Shown here piece by piece: positions 52,290 through 60,200 of a DNA stretch of 64,000 bases. The stretch is taken from the NCBI RefSeq assembly GCF_900185645.1, contig NZ_FYAM01000011.1:124001-188000 (forward strand), read 5' to 3'. Positions within the stretch are counted from its first letter, which is position 1; every line of letters begins with the position of its first letter. The position numbers and the translations under genes are program-made. The DNA comes from Clostridium sp. BSD9I1. GTDB taxonomy: Bacteria; Bacillota; Clostridia; Clostridiales; Clostridiaceae. The notes below the pieces were generated by a model, which was not told the origin of the DNA, did no database searches, and saw only the letters and a program-made list of their open reading frames with translations.

Positions 52290-53741
52290 CTAATGAGCAG
52301 TTTTTTCAAAATATATACTAAATTTTAAACCCAAAGCTGTATTTTCCAGTTTATAAGATAGACCTAACTTTTCAAAATTTCGTTTTACAATATATAAACC
52401 TAAACCCGTTCCACTTTTATTTTTATTTCTGCTGTAATTACGGGTATAAAATGGCTCAAATAGCTTTTGCAATTCACCTTCTGGTATATTATCACATTGG
52501 TTTTCAACTGAAAAACAATATAAATTTGATTCCTCCATCGTAGCTATATTGATGTTTCCCTTTTCAACAGTATATCTAACAGCATTTGATATAACATTAG
52601 ATATAATTGTTTTTAAAATAACCTTATCTGATTGTATAGTAAAATCTAACTTTGGCAAAATAACATTCAACTTTTTTTCATCAATAAATAATTGATTATC
52701 CTCTAAAGTTGACTCTACTAATTCACAAAGCTTTATTTCTTCTTGTTTTACAGTGTTTTCAATTATTTGTAATCTTGATGCGTTTAATATTTCATTTAAT
52801 AAGCTCGTCAAACTATCAATTAATTTTTTACTCTTTAAAAGATATTTATCCCTATCTTTATATACTCCAACATTATCAATCATACCCTCTATAATACCGT
52901 TTAATGCAGAAATTGGAGTTTTTAATTCATGACTTGCCGCTCGCATGAAATCAGTTTTTGATTTTTCAAGTTCAGATACTTTATCCATTTCTATTTTTAA
53001 ATTATCAATGTTTGAACAAAGTTTTTCATACAGCAAATCCAAATTCTCCGACAATTCCCCTATTTCATTTTTTGCCCTCAAGCCGGATTTAATATCCGGT
53101 GTTAAGGTCTGCATTTGCCTGGCAGTATCCGACAACTTAACAATAGGATTTGTAATTTTCTTTGAATAAAGATACGCTGCTATAAGCGCAATGAGAATAT
53201 CCACAACTAATAAATAAGGTGCTAAAGATATTATCACACCCTTAGCCTCATTAATAGGCTGCATTGTTCCATTAATTCTAATATAGCCTATAGCATTAGT
53301 CCCTATATATTTTTTAAATTCAATTGAAGAAGCCTTATTACGAAAAATAAATACTTCTCTTTTTTTATTTGTGTTTTGATTTTCAGTTATTTTATCAACC
53401 TTAATCCTTACCCTTGGTGCATCTTCATTAGCATTATAGTATAAGTTAAATGGTGTTGAAAGCTCAACTATTAGCTCGTCCTTTTCGTCATAAACCATAA
53501 CATTTGCATTATTTAAGGTAGAAAACTCTGCTATTAATTTAGAGATTTCTTCATCTTCCTTTGCAGACTTTATATTTTCAACTAAAACTTCTGTATTAGC
53601 TTCTAAGTTTTTCTGTTTTGAATAATGATAATAATCAGGCAAAACTGTACACAAAATCCCAAATGATATTATAATAACCAAAGAAATTAATATAGAGGTA
53701 AATATGAATGTATCAAGGATAATTCCTCTTTTTTTAAACAT
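52290..53741 (-). CDS. Sensor histidine kinase, EnvZ/PhoR type
   Basis: The protein of about 483 residues has two transmembrane helices (about 8-30 and 175-195) enclosing an extracellular domain of about 145 residues, a HAMP linker (KKITNPIVKLSDTARQMQ), the phosphoacceptor His in MRAASHELKTPISALNG, an N-box NVISNAVRYTVEKG and a G-box GTGLGLYIVKRN. I start at ATG 53741 (GGAGTGG upstream), overlapping the regulator by 8 bp. It probably senses the ligand of the operon's binding protein or an envelope stress. Confidence 0.92.
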   Translation of the reverse strand: MFKKRGIILDTFIFTSILISLVIIISFGILCTVLPDYYHYSKQKNLEANTEVLVENIKSAKEDEEISKLIAEFSTLNNANVMVYDEKDELIVELSTPFNLYYNANEDAPRVRIKVDKITENQNTNKKREVFIFRNKASSIEFKKYIGTNAIGYIRINGTMQPINEAKGVIISLAPYLLVVDILIALIAAYLYSKKITNPIVKLSDTARQMQTLTPDIKSGLRAKNEIGELSENLDLLYEKLCSNIDNLKIEMDKVSELEKSKTDFMRAASHELKTPISALNGIIEGMIDNVGVYKDRDKYLLKSKKLIDSLTSLLNEILNASRLQIIENTVKQEEIKLCELVESTLEDNQLFIDEKKLNVILPKLDFTIQSDKVILKTIISNVISNAVRYTVEKGNINIATMEESNLYCFSVENQCDNIPEGELQKLFEPFYTRNYSRNKNKSGTGLGLYIVKRNFEKLGLSYKLENTALGLKFSIYFEKTAH

Positions 53742-54417
53742 CCTTAACACCACTCCATTCATCCTCTATTTTATATCCAACACCTTTGACTGTTTGAATA
53801 ATATTTACTTTGAATTTTTTACGGACATTTTTTATATGTACATCTACAATACGTTCATCTCCAAAATAGTCATATCCCCATACATAATTTAAAAGCTGCT
53901 GTCTTGAAAGAACCTTTCCGCAATTTTTCATAAGTATCCTTAGCAATTCAAATTCCTTTAATGTCAATATAACCTTTTCTCCATTTTCAAAAGCAGAATA
54001 GCTGTCCACATCAATATAAATTGGTCCAACTTGAAAGGAATTATACATTTTCCCCGTTCTTCTCAATAAGCATTTTACCCTTTTAACAAGCAATTTTGGA
54101 GAAAATGGTTTTGTTACATAATCATCTGCAAGAGCATCAAAGCTAATGAGTTGTGTATGCTCGTCGCTTAATGCAGTTAACATAAGCACTGGTGTATCAC
54201 ATAATTCACGAATTGTTTTTAAAAGCTCCAGACCTGTTATCTCTGGCAGCATTATATCTAAAATGTATAAATCTATATTATCTACTTTTGTTATAATATC
54301 ATATGCTTTTTGTCCATCCTCAGCTGTTATAACAACAAAGCCTGACTCTTTTAAATATTCAGCTACAACTTCTCTTATATTTTCATCATCTTCAACAATA
54401 AGTATTTTATTCTCCAT
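53734..54417 (-). CDS. OmpR/PhoB-family response regulator
   Basis: The protein of about 227 residues has a receiver (ILIVEDDEN acidic pair, phosphorylated D54 in LYILDIMLPEITG, K near 103 in DDYVTKPFSPKLL) and a winged-helix effector with LTLKEFELLRILMKNCGKVL and the recognition-helix end IVDVHIKNVRKKF. I chose ATG 54417 (TTAGGTG upstream, MENKILIV) over an in-frame ATG 14 codons earlier. First gene of the seven-gene operon. Confidence 0.93.
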   Translation of the reverse strand: MENKILIVEDDENIREVVAEYLKESGFVVITAEDGQKAYDIITKVDNIDLYILDIMLPEITGLELLKTIRELCDTPVLMLTALSDEHTQLISFDALADDYVTKPFSPKLLVKRVKCLLRRTGKMYNSFQVGPIYIDVDSYSAFENGEKVILTLKEFELLRILMKNCGKVLSRQQLLNYVWGYDYFGDERIVDVHIKNVRKKFKVNIIQTVKGVGYKIEDEWSGVKDV

Positions 54418-54494
54418 ATTAACACCTAATTTCCCTATATTACTAATTTTATTATACATAAGTTATCTTAAAACTTCTACTCTGGTTTTTTATT

Positions 54495-54539
54495 CCAGGG
54501 GCCAGGTCCCTTGCATTTTTTTCCAAGGGCCTGACCCTT
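54495..54539. repeat. GGGGTCAGGCC-type palindrome
   Basis: CCAGGGGCCAGGTCCCTT and AAGGGCCTGACCCTT flank a T-rich loop between the divergent response regulator and tetR genes. Related copies at 46598 and 59099. Confidence 0.65.
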
Positions 54540-54580
54540 TACTTTCTTTCCCTTTACAAAAGAATATAAATGTTGTAAGC

Positions 54581-54606
54581 TAATAATGAGTAAACACTCA
54601 TTATTA
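54581..54606. promoter_or_regulatory. Probable TetR operator
   Basis: TAATAATGAGT-AAAC-ACTCATTATTA is a perfect 11-bp inverted repeat 50 bp before the tetR start, overlapping a promoter-like TTTACA-N17-TAAGCT (54553-54581). It fits autoregulation of the efflux operon. Confidence 0.65.
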
Positions 54607-54655
54607 AAAAGTTATCACTTATACAAATTTACATATAGGAGGAATAAATCATATT

Positions 54656-55342
54656 ATGGACTTTTCAAAAGATGAAAATGCAAGTTTAATAGAAAGCCTA
54701 TTTTTAGAAGGAAACTTCTCTGAAGAAGAAATTACAAAAAGGCAGTGGCAGATAATAGAGGCTGCAGTGAAGGTCTTTTCTGAAAAAGGTTTTGGTCAAA
54801 GCAGAACCAGTGAAATTGCTAAAGAGGCAGAAGTAGCAGAGGGAACTATTTTTAGGTATTACAAGACTAAGCAGGATTTACTTATGGGACTTATACTACC
54901 TATAATTGTTAAATTTTTTAGGCCCCTAGTTATTAAATCTGCAGAAGCAATTATAAAGAATGAAAAAGATAAGCCTATAGACGAGGTAATAAAAGATTTA
55001 TTTATAGATAGATTAACTCTTATAGAAAAAAACTTTCCACTTATTAAAACTGTTTTTGTGGAAGCCATGTATCATCCAGAGTTATTAGAAACTATTCAAA
55101 GGGATATTGCACCTAAGGTCATCCCCTTTATAAGTGCCTTTGTGGAAGGAAACATAGAAAAAGGAAATTTTAGAGATGACATAGATCCAAGTGTTATAAC
55201 AAGGACCATGATTAGTATGCTTATGGGTTATATTTCTCTAACGGGTATGTTCCCTGAGTTTTTCCATAAAAAAGAAGGCAAAGAAGAAGATATAAAAAAT
55301 ATGGTAGATATATTGCTTAATGGCATATTATCTAAGGAATAA
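54656..55342 (+). CDS. TetR/AcrR family transcriptional regulator
   Basis: The 228-residue protein has an N-terminal TetR helix-turn-helix (RQWQIIEAAVKVFSEKGFGQ, SRTSEIAKEAEVAEGTIFRY YKTKQDLL) and a C-terminal ligand and dimer domain. It heads an operon with an HlyD adaptor, an ABC ATPase and an ABC-2 permease, and a perfect operator-like palindrome lies in front. It should repress the efflux pump until an inducer binds. RBS AGGAGG. An acidic 22-residue N-terminal extension precedes the HTH. Confidence 0.93.
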   Translation: MDFSKDENASLIESLFLEGNFSEEEITKRQWQIIEAAVKVFSEKGFGQSRTSEIAKEAEVAEGTIFRYYKTKQDLLMGLILPIIVKFFRPLVIKSAEAIIKNEKDKPIDEVIKDLFIDRLTLIEKNFPLIKTVFVEAMYHPELLETIQRDIAPKVIPFISAFVEGNIEKGNFRDDIDPSVITRTMISMLMGYISLTGMFPEFFHKKEGKEEDIKNMVDILLNGILSKE

Positions 55343-55357
55343 AAAGGAGTGGTTATT

Positions 55358-56470
55358 TTGGCAAAAAAGAAAAATATCAAAATTATAGCCTCCATACTCG
55401 CATTAGCATGCCTTTCAACCTTTTTTATAATGAAAAATGCTAATAAGGATAAAGATGATGAATACATATACTATGGTTCAGCTGAAGCAGATAAGATAAA
55501 CCTCTCTGCAGAAATCAATGGGAAAGTTAAAGAGCTAAAATTTAAAGAAGGGAATAAGATCAAGCCAGGAAACTTAGTTGCAATTATAGACCCAAGTGAA
55601 AGTGAACTAAAACTACAGAGTGCTGAAATTGGTGTGAAAAGTGCTGAAAATCAATTAGGAAAGGTGCAAGAAGGAACCAGAGCAGAAGAAATAAAAGCTC
55701 AAGAAGCTGTAGTAAGACAAGCCCAAGCTTTTGTTGCTCAAGGAGAAGCCTCAGTTCAATCAGCTAAGGATAGCCTTGATGCTGCAAAGAAAAATTATGA
55801 TTATAGAAAAAAGATTTATGATGATACTGCAGCTCTATATAAAGAAGGAATAGAGTCAAAATACAATATGGATGCAGCTAAGAACCTCTTTGATAATACT
55901 TCAAATACATTAAATACTGTTAATAGTTCCATAAGTTCTGCCAACGCTCAGCTAAATAGCTATAAAGCACAGCTGGATGCTGCAAAGGAAAAGTTAAACT
56001 TACTTATAAATGGAGCTACCAATAGAGATAAAACCTCTGCCTCTTATGAAGTAGAAAAAGCTAAAAATAGTTATGAACTTTCTAAAATTGCACTGGATAA
56101 AAGCAATGTAATATCTTTAGCTTCTGGAACCATAGAAACTATCAATTATAAAACGGGAGAATATGTGGCACCAGGAAGCCCTATAGTTACATTGCTCAAT
56201 ACTGAAAATATGTGGGTAAAAATATATGTGCCAGAAAAAGTACTTCCTAGCATTAAGCTGGATAAAGAAGTAACTATGAAAAGTGATTTTCTTGAAGGTA
56301 AAACTATAAAGGGTAAGATAAGCTATATTTCCTCAGAAGCAGAATTCACCCCAATGAACATAGTTACTAAGAAAGATAGAGCAAAACTTGTATATGGCGT
56401 GAAAATAAAAATAATGGATAACTTAGATATAGTTAAACCTGGAATGCTCTTTGATGTAAATTTAAAATAA
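55358..56470 (+). CDS. HlyD-type secretion/efflux adaptor (YhiI-like)
   Basis: The protein of about 370 residues has an N-terminal helix (IIASILALACLSTFFIM), a split lipoyl domain (INLSAEINGKVKELKFKEGN and VISLASGTIETINYKTGEY), a coiled-coil hairpin (about 85-210) rich in Ala/Gln and a beta-barrel. I start at TTG 55358 because AAGGAG sits 8 nt upstream; the frame also opens at GTG 55349. It works with the ABC-2 exporter encoded next, as in YhiI/YbhG-YbhFSR drug efflux systems. Confidence 0.9.
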   Translation: MAKKKNIKIIASILALACLSTFFIMKNANKDKDDEYIYYGSAEADKINLSAEINGKVKELKFKEGNKIKPGNLVAIIDPSESELKLQSAEIGVKSAENQLGKVQEGTRAEEIKAQEAVVRQAQAFVAQGEASVQSAKDSLDAAKKNYDYRKKIYDDTAALYKEGIESKYNMDAAKNLFDNTSNTLNTVNSSISSANAQLNSYKAQLDAAKEKLNLLINGATNRDKTSASYEVEKAKNSYELSKIALDKSNVISLASGTIETINYKTGEYVAPGSPIVTLLNTENMWVKIYVPEKVLPSIKLDKEVTMKSDFLEGKTIKGKISYISSEAEFTPMNIVTKKDRAKLVYGVKIKIMDNLDIVKPGMLFDVNLK

Positions 56471-56482
56471 CGGGGGTTTATT

Positions 56483-57259
56483 ATGGAATACGCTATTTCA
56501 ATAAAACATCTAACCAAAAAATTCAATGACTTTACAGCGGTGGATGACCTATCCTTTGATATACCTAAAGGAAAAATATTTGGATTTTTAGGGCCAAATG
56601 GTTCCGGAAAATCCACCACCATAAGAATGATTTGTGGAGTGCTCAGACCTACCTCTGGTGAAGGAAAAGTGCTTGGCTATGATATTATAAAGGAATCTGA
56701 AAAAATCAAACAAAATATAGGATATATGTCTCAAAAGTTTAGTTTGTATGAAGACTTAACTGTGGAGGAAAATCTTGATTTCTACGGTAATATCTATATG
56801 TTACCTAAGGAAAGATTGGCCCAGAGAAAATTAGAACTCATTGAAATGGCAAATTTAAAGGGTAAGGAAAAAAGTTTGGCAGGTACCCTATCCGGTGGAT
56901 GGAAGCAAAGACTTGCTTTAGGCTGTGCACTTATACATAGTCCAAGCCTACTGGTGCTGGATGAACCTACTGCAGGAGTTGACCCTGTTTCAAGAAGAGA
57001 ATTTTGGCATACAATAACAGAGCTCGCTAAGGGCGGCATAACTGTCCTAGTAACCACCCACTATATGGATGAAGCCTCTATATGCGACATTACAGCTTTT
57101 ATATACAATAGCAAACTTATTACCATTGATACCACGGATAACTTATATAAAAAGCATGGAGTAAATAATTTAGAGGATATATTTATTGATTATGTAAAAA
57201 AACTCTCCAATAGAGATGTTATATCATCTTTTGATGAGCTAAAGCTGTCAAAGGATTAG
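56483..57259 (+). CDS. ABC-2 type exporter, ATP-binding protein
   Basis: The 258-residue ATPase has Walker A GPNGSGKST, Q-loop MSQKFSLYEDLTV, signature LSGGWKQRLALGCAL (the usual LSGGQ with Trp), Walker B LLVLDEPTAGVDP and H-loop VTTHYMDEA. The DrrA/YbhF-like form with a C-terminal KHGVNNLEDIFIDYV tail marks a multidrug or lipid exporter. It sits 12 bp before the permease gene and 13 bp after the adaptor gene. Confidence 0.93.
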   Translation: MEYAISIKHLTKKFNDFTAVDDLSFDIPKGKIFGFLGPNGSGKSTTIRMICGVLRPTSGEGKVLGYDIIKESEKIKQNIGYMSQKFSLYEDLTVEENLDFYGNIYMLPKERLAQRKLELIEMANLKGKEKSLAGTLSGGWKQRLALGCALIHSPSLLVLDEPTAGVDPVSRREFWHTITELAKGGITVLVTTHYMDEASICDITAFIYNSKLITIDTTDNLYKKHGVNNLEDIFIDYVKKLSNRDVISSFDELKLSKD

Positions 57260-57271
57260 GGGGAAAATTTA

Positions 57272-58378
57272 ATGAAGTGGAAAAGACTATTTACTATTAC
57301 AAAGAAAGAATTTATTCATATAAGAAGAGATAAAGCCAGTTTAGCCATAGCCATGGTTATGCCAATTATGATGCTGTTTTTATTTGGCTTTGCAGTAAAC
57401 ACAGATGTAAATAATGTAAACTTAGTTGTTTATGATGGAGATAAAACCTCTGATAGTAGAGAATTAGTAAATAAATTCACAAATTCCTATTATTTTACCC
57501 TATATGATATGGTAAATTCTCAAAAGGAAGTGCAAGAAGCTATAGATATGGGTGAAGCAAAGGTTGGACTTGTAATTCCACCTGAATTTACAAAAAATCT
57601 TAGAAAAAACACCCCTTCAGAAATTCAGGTGCTGGTAGACGGGTCAGATCCAACCATAGCAAGAACTGCACTGTCTTACTCTTTATTAATTGGGAATAAC
57701 TATTCTCTTAAATTAAAGAAAATAAGCCCAAGCAGCAGCGTTAATGTAAAACCTTTTACTTTATACAACCCAACTATGGAAAGCAGCAATTTTAACATAC
57801 CTGGAGTTATAGGATTAATTTTGCAAAACATAACGGTGATACTAACTTCTTTTACCATGGTAAGGGAAAAAGAAAAAGGAACCATAGAGCAGCTTATTAT
57901 GACTCCCGTTACAGCCCTTGAATTGATTTTAGGAAAATTAATTCCTTATACTATTATAGGTTTTGTGGACATGCTGATAGCACTTGCTTTAGGATACTTA
58001 ATATTTGGAGTTGTGGTAAAGGGCAGTATGCTTTTACTTATTTTGTTAGGTACGCTATTTTTGATATGTTCCTTGGCCATGGGGATGCTTATATCGACTG
58101 TAGCTAAAACTCAACTGCAAGCCATGCAGGCCTCCATTGGGCTGCTTTTACCAAGTGTACTTCTTTCAGGATTTATGTTTCCAAGAGAAGCAATGCCAAA
58201 AGTTGTATACTACATGGGCAACATTTTACCTATAACATACTTTCTGCAAATACTTAGAGGAATAATTGTAAAGGGAGTTGGTTTTTCTTATTTAATAAAA
58301 CCAATTAGTTCCCTAATGCTTTTAATTTTTATTATTGTCTTTATTACTATGAAAAAGTTCAGCAAAACCTTGGATTAA
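57272..58378 (+). CDS. ABC-2 type exporter, permease
   Basis: The 368-residue protein has the DrrB/YbhR-type layout: an N-terminal helix (IAMVMPIMMLFLFGFAVNT), a large extracellular domain of about 140 residues (NNVNLVVYDGDKTSDSRELV onward) and five C-terminal helices with TSFTMVREKEKGTIEQLIMT (ABC-2 signature) and MLISTVAKTQLQAMQASIGL. Only one permease gene follows the ATPase, so a homodimer is expected. Likely exports drugs or hydrophobic compounds. Confidence 0.92.
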   Translation: MKWKRLFTITKKEFIHIRRDKASLAIAMVMPIMMLFLFGFAVNTDVNNVNLVVYDGDKTSDSRELVNKFTNSYYFTLYDMVNSQKEVQEAIDMGEAKVGLVIPPEFTKNLRKNTPSEIQVLVDGSDPTIARTALSYSLLIGNNYSLKLKKISPSSSVNVKPFTLYNPTMESSNFNIPGVIGLILQNITVILTSFTMVREKEKGTIEQLIMTPVTALELILGKLIPYTIIGFVDMLIALALGYLIFGVVVKGSMLLLILLGTLFLICSLAMGMLISTVAKTQLQAMQASIGLLLPSVLLSGFMFPREAMPKVVYYMGNILPITYFLQILRGIIVKGVGFSYLIKPISSLMLLIFIIVFITMKKFSKTLD

Positions 58379-58471
58379 AATATAAAAAAGCAGTAAAATA
58401 TCTATAACGAGTTTACTTTAGAGGTACAAAAACTAAAATTAAAGGGATTTTTACAATAGCTTTTGTAAAGG

Positions 58472-58509
58472 AAAAGGCATGATAATTAGATGAAATTATC
58501 ATGCCTTTT
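58472..58509 (+). terminator. Terminator of the TetR efflux operon
   Basis: Perfect arms AAAAGGCATGATAATT and AATTATCATGCCTTTT around a 6-nt loop, then T. Confidence 0.9.
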
Positions 58510-58574
58510 TACTTCTCAATAAAATTCAATTTATTAACATTAATTTTGGTTTTTGTATGTAAGCCATGCTCCTA

Positions 58575-58835
58575 TTACCCAAAGCAGAAATGGTGTATTT
58601 CTAGCATTTCTTCAAGGTCTTCTTCTATATAATCTTTACACCCAAACCCATACCTGCACTCATAAAGTCCAGTATTCTCAATTTGGCACATCACACTTTC
58701 ATGTCCATACTTTCCACACCATTTACATTTATTTAGAGCTTGTTCGTTTATTGCGGCCTTACATACATAACCACCTTCAACAGCCTCAAAGAGTTCACCA
58801 TCACATTTATGTTTAACATTACATTCTTTGTCCAT
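58575..58835 (-). CDS. Small cysteine-rich protein, likely metal-binding
   Basis: The 86-residue protein has nine cysteines, with CKWCGKYGHESVMC resembling a zinc-knuckle or rubredoxin-like element and CRYGFGCKDY later. The rest is acidic (YIEEDLEEMLEIHHFCFG). I take the ATG at 58835 behind GAGGTG; the frame opens three codons earlier at GTG. It probably binds zinc or iron. I do not recognise the family, and neighbours (efflux operon, lipoprotein) give no hint. Confidence 0.6.
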   Translation of the reverse strand: MDKECNVKHKCDGELFEAVEGGYVCKAAINEQALNKCKWCGKYGHESVMCQIENTGLYECRYGFGCKDYIEEDLEEMLEIHHFCFG

Positions 58836-58844
58836 CTTATTCAC

Positions 58845-59098
58845 CTCATTTTATTATTTTAACTATATGATATATTTAATTCAACTCTACAAGTTAACAT
58901 TTATCTGTCTGCTTAATAAATAATCCTTACTTCGTAAAAAATACAAGTATTCATTACTATTGTACCTTAATCACAAAGATAATTCCAATACATTCAAAAC
59001 TATATATACTTAACTATAACTTTTACAGTCACTTTTGCACCCCTAAAGTAAATTCGTTAGACTATCCATTGCTTCTTTTAATACTTTTTCCTTTTTAA
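58845..59098. other. Gene-free intergenic region
   Basis: A/T-rich DNA between divergent genes. I see no coding frame, hairpin or known RNA in this part. It continues into a palindromic repeat at 59099. A TATAAT at 59162-59167 may be the -10 of the lipoprotein gene. Confidence 0.5.
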
Positions 59099-59144
59099 CC
59101 CAGGGGTCAAGCCCCTTACTTTTTTTGCCAGGGTCCTGACCCCT
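59099..59144. repeat. GGGGTCAGGCC-type palindrome
   Basis: CCCAGGGGTCAAGCCCC and GCCAGGGTCCTGACCCCT flank a T-rich loop (TTACTTTTTTT). Clear relative of 54495-54539. Confidence 0.65.
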
Positions 59145-59214
59145 ATTTCATGTTTTTATGCTATAATATTTTTAATGACAAATCAACAATATTTAAAGAA
59201 AGGATCCTTAAATA

Positions 59215-59814
59215 ATGAAGTCAAAATTTTTAAAGAAAAAATTTATTCTTGTTATTTTATCCTTGTTCTTTGCAAATATATTAATTGGCTGCTCTATTAA
59301 TAAATCTACAATTGATTATTCCAATAAAGAAAACTCTTCAATATCACAGGACGAAGAAAAAGAAACATCAAAGAATTCTTCTAAGGAAGTAAATTCAACT
59401 AAAAAGTTAGGAAAAGACGAAAATAATATCGCTCCAGAAAAAGCTAAGGTAAGTGGTAAGGTTAAATTATATGAAGGCACTTATTTTGACGACAGGCGTT
59501 TTGGAGATAATATCTTGGAAAGTTCTTGCGAAGTTGTCATTTCCAATGTGAGGGATAATTCTTTTGATTTTACCATATATCAAGTGGATGGAAAAACAGA
59601 AAATAAAAAAGTTATTTTCCTTACAAATACAGCGGTTTTTATAGGAGATGGAACAAAGGCTGCTTTTTACGGAAAAAATTATACCCTTAATTTTACATTT
59701 CCAAATAATCATAGAGCATATCCTGTTGTAACAGACATGATGATATCTGGCTTTGCGCCATTGGAAGGTAAAACCTATGTTAATAATGGAATACCAGGGC
59801 ATGAATTTAGCTAG
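59215..59814 (+). CDS. Hypothetical lipoprotein
   Basis: The 199-residue protein has a lipoprotein signal with lipobox NILIGC (Cys near residue 24), then a Ser/Lys/Glu-rich linker of about 45 residues and a compact beta-rich domain (GKVKLYEGTYFDDRRFGDNI, TIYQVDGKTENKKVIFLTN, YGKNYTLNFTFPNNHRAYPV). I do not recognise the domain. It should be anchored to the outside of the membrane. The start ATG follows AAAGGATCC. A 54-residue gene follows 63 bp downstream, perhaps in the same transcript. Confidence 0.8.
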   Translation: MKSKFLKKKFILVILSLFFANILIGCSINKSTIDYSNKENSSISQDEEKETSKNSSKEVNSTKKLGKDENNIAPEKAKVSGKVKLYEGTYFDDRRFGDNILESSCEVVISNVRDNSFDFTIYQVDGKTENKKVIFLTNTAVFIGDGTKAAFYGKNYTLNFTFPNNHRAYPVVTDMMISGFAPLEGKTYVNNGIPGHEFS

Positions 59815-59877
59815 AATAATTTATGTAGCGATGTACAAACTAACTGTGTAAAGATATTATGCTGAGGAGGTGTTCTT

Positions 59878-60042
59878 ATGCCAAAAGATAGTCAACCAGA
59901 TAATAAGGTAGCAAGAATGGAAAAATGTAATTATCAAACTCCAATAACTGAAGAAGGACATAACCATAATCCTAATGCAAAGCACAAGTCTATAAAGAAT
60001 CAGGGATTTAAAAGTCAACACTTTAATAGATTTGGTAATTAA
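59878..60042 (+). CDS. Small hydrophilic protein (54 aa)
   Basis: The ATG at 59878 has a perfect ribosome site (GAGGAGG, 7 nt). The frame encodes 54 mostly polar residues with no hydrophobic core (MPKDSQPDNKVARMEKCN, YQTPITEEGHNHNPNAKHKS, IKNQGFKSQHFNRFGN). It looks like an intrinsically disordered or nucleic-acid-coating protein; small spore proteins have a similar composition. No family named. A terminator follows immediately. Confidence 0.6.
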   Translation: MPKDSQPDNKVARMEKCNYQTPITEEGHNHNPNAKHKSIKNQGFKSQHFNRFGN

Positions 60043-60060
60043 ATATCTTTATACAAGATG

Positions 60061-60086
60061 TAACCAAGTGAAAATTCACTTGGTTA
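60061..60086 (+). terminator. Terminator after the 54-residue gene
   Basis: Perfect arms TAACCAAGTGAA and TTCACTTGGTTA, then TGTTTGTTT. Confidence 0.8.
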
Positions 60087-60200
60087 TGTTTGTTTAAATC
60101 TCTTCACAGATAATTTTCTTAATAATTTTATTGTTATTCTTTTATCCCTAAACTCTACAATTATATATAAACAAATTAGCTGCCTTAAAAAGGCAGCCTA

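Noticed and set aside
58553-58816. Plus-strand frame rich in His and Tyr opposite the Cys-rich gene
   Set aside because: It lacks a ribosome site and mirrors the minus-strand cysteine codons; the minus frame has GAGGTG before its ATG.
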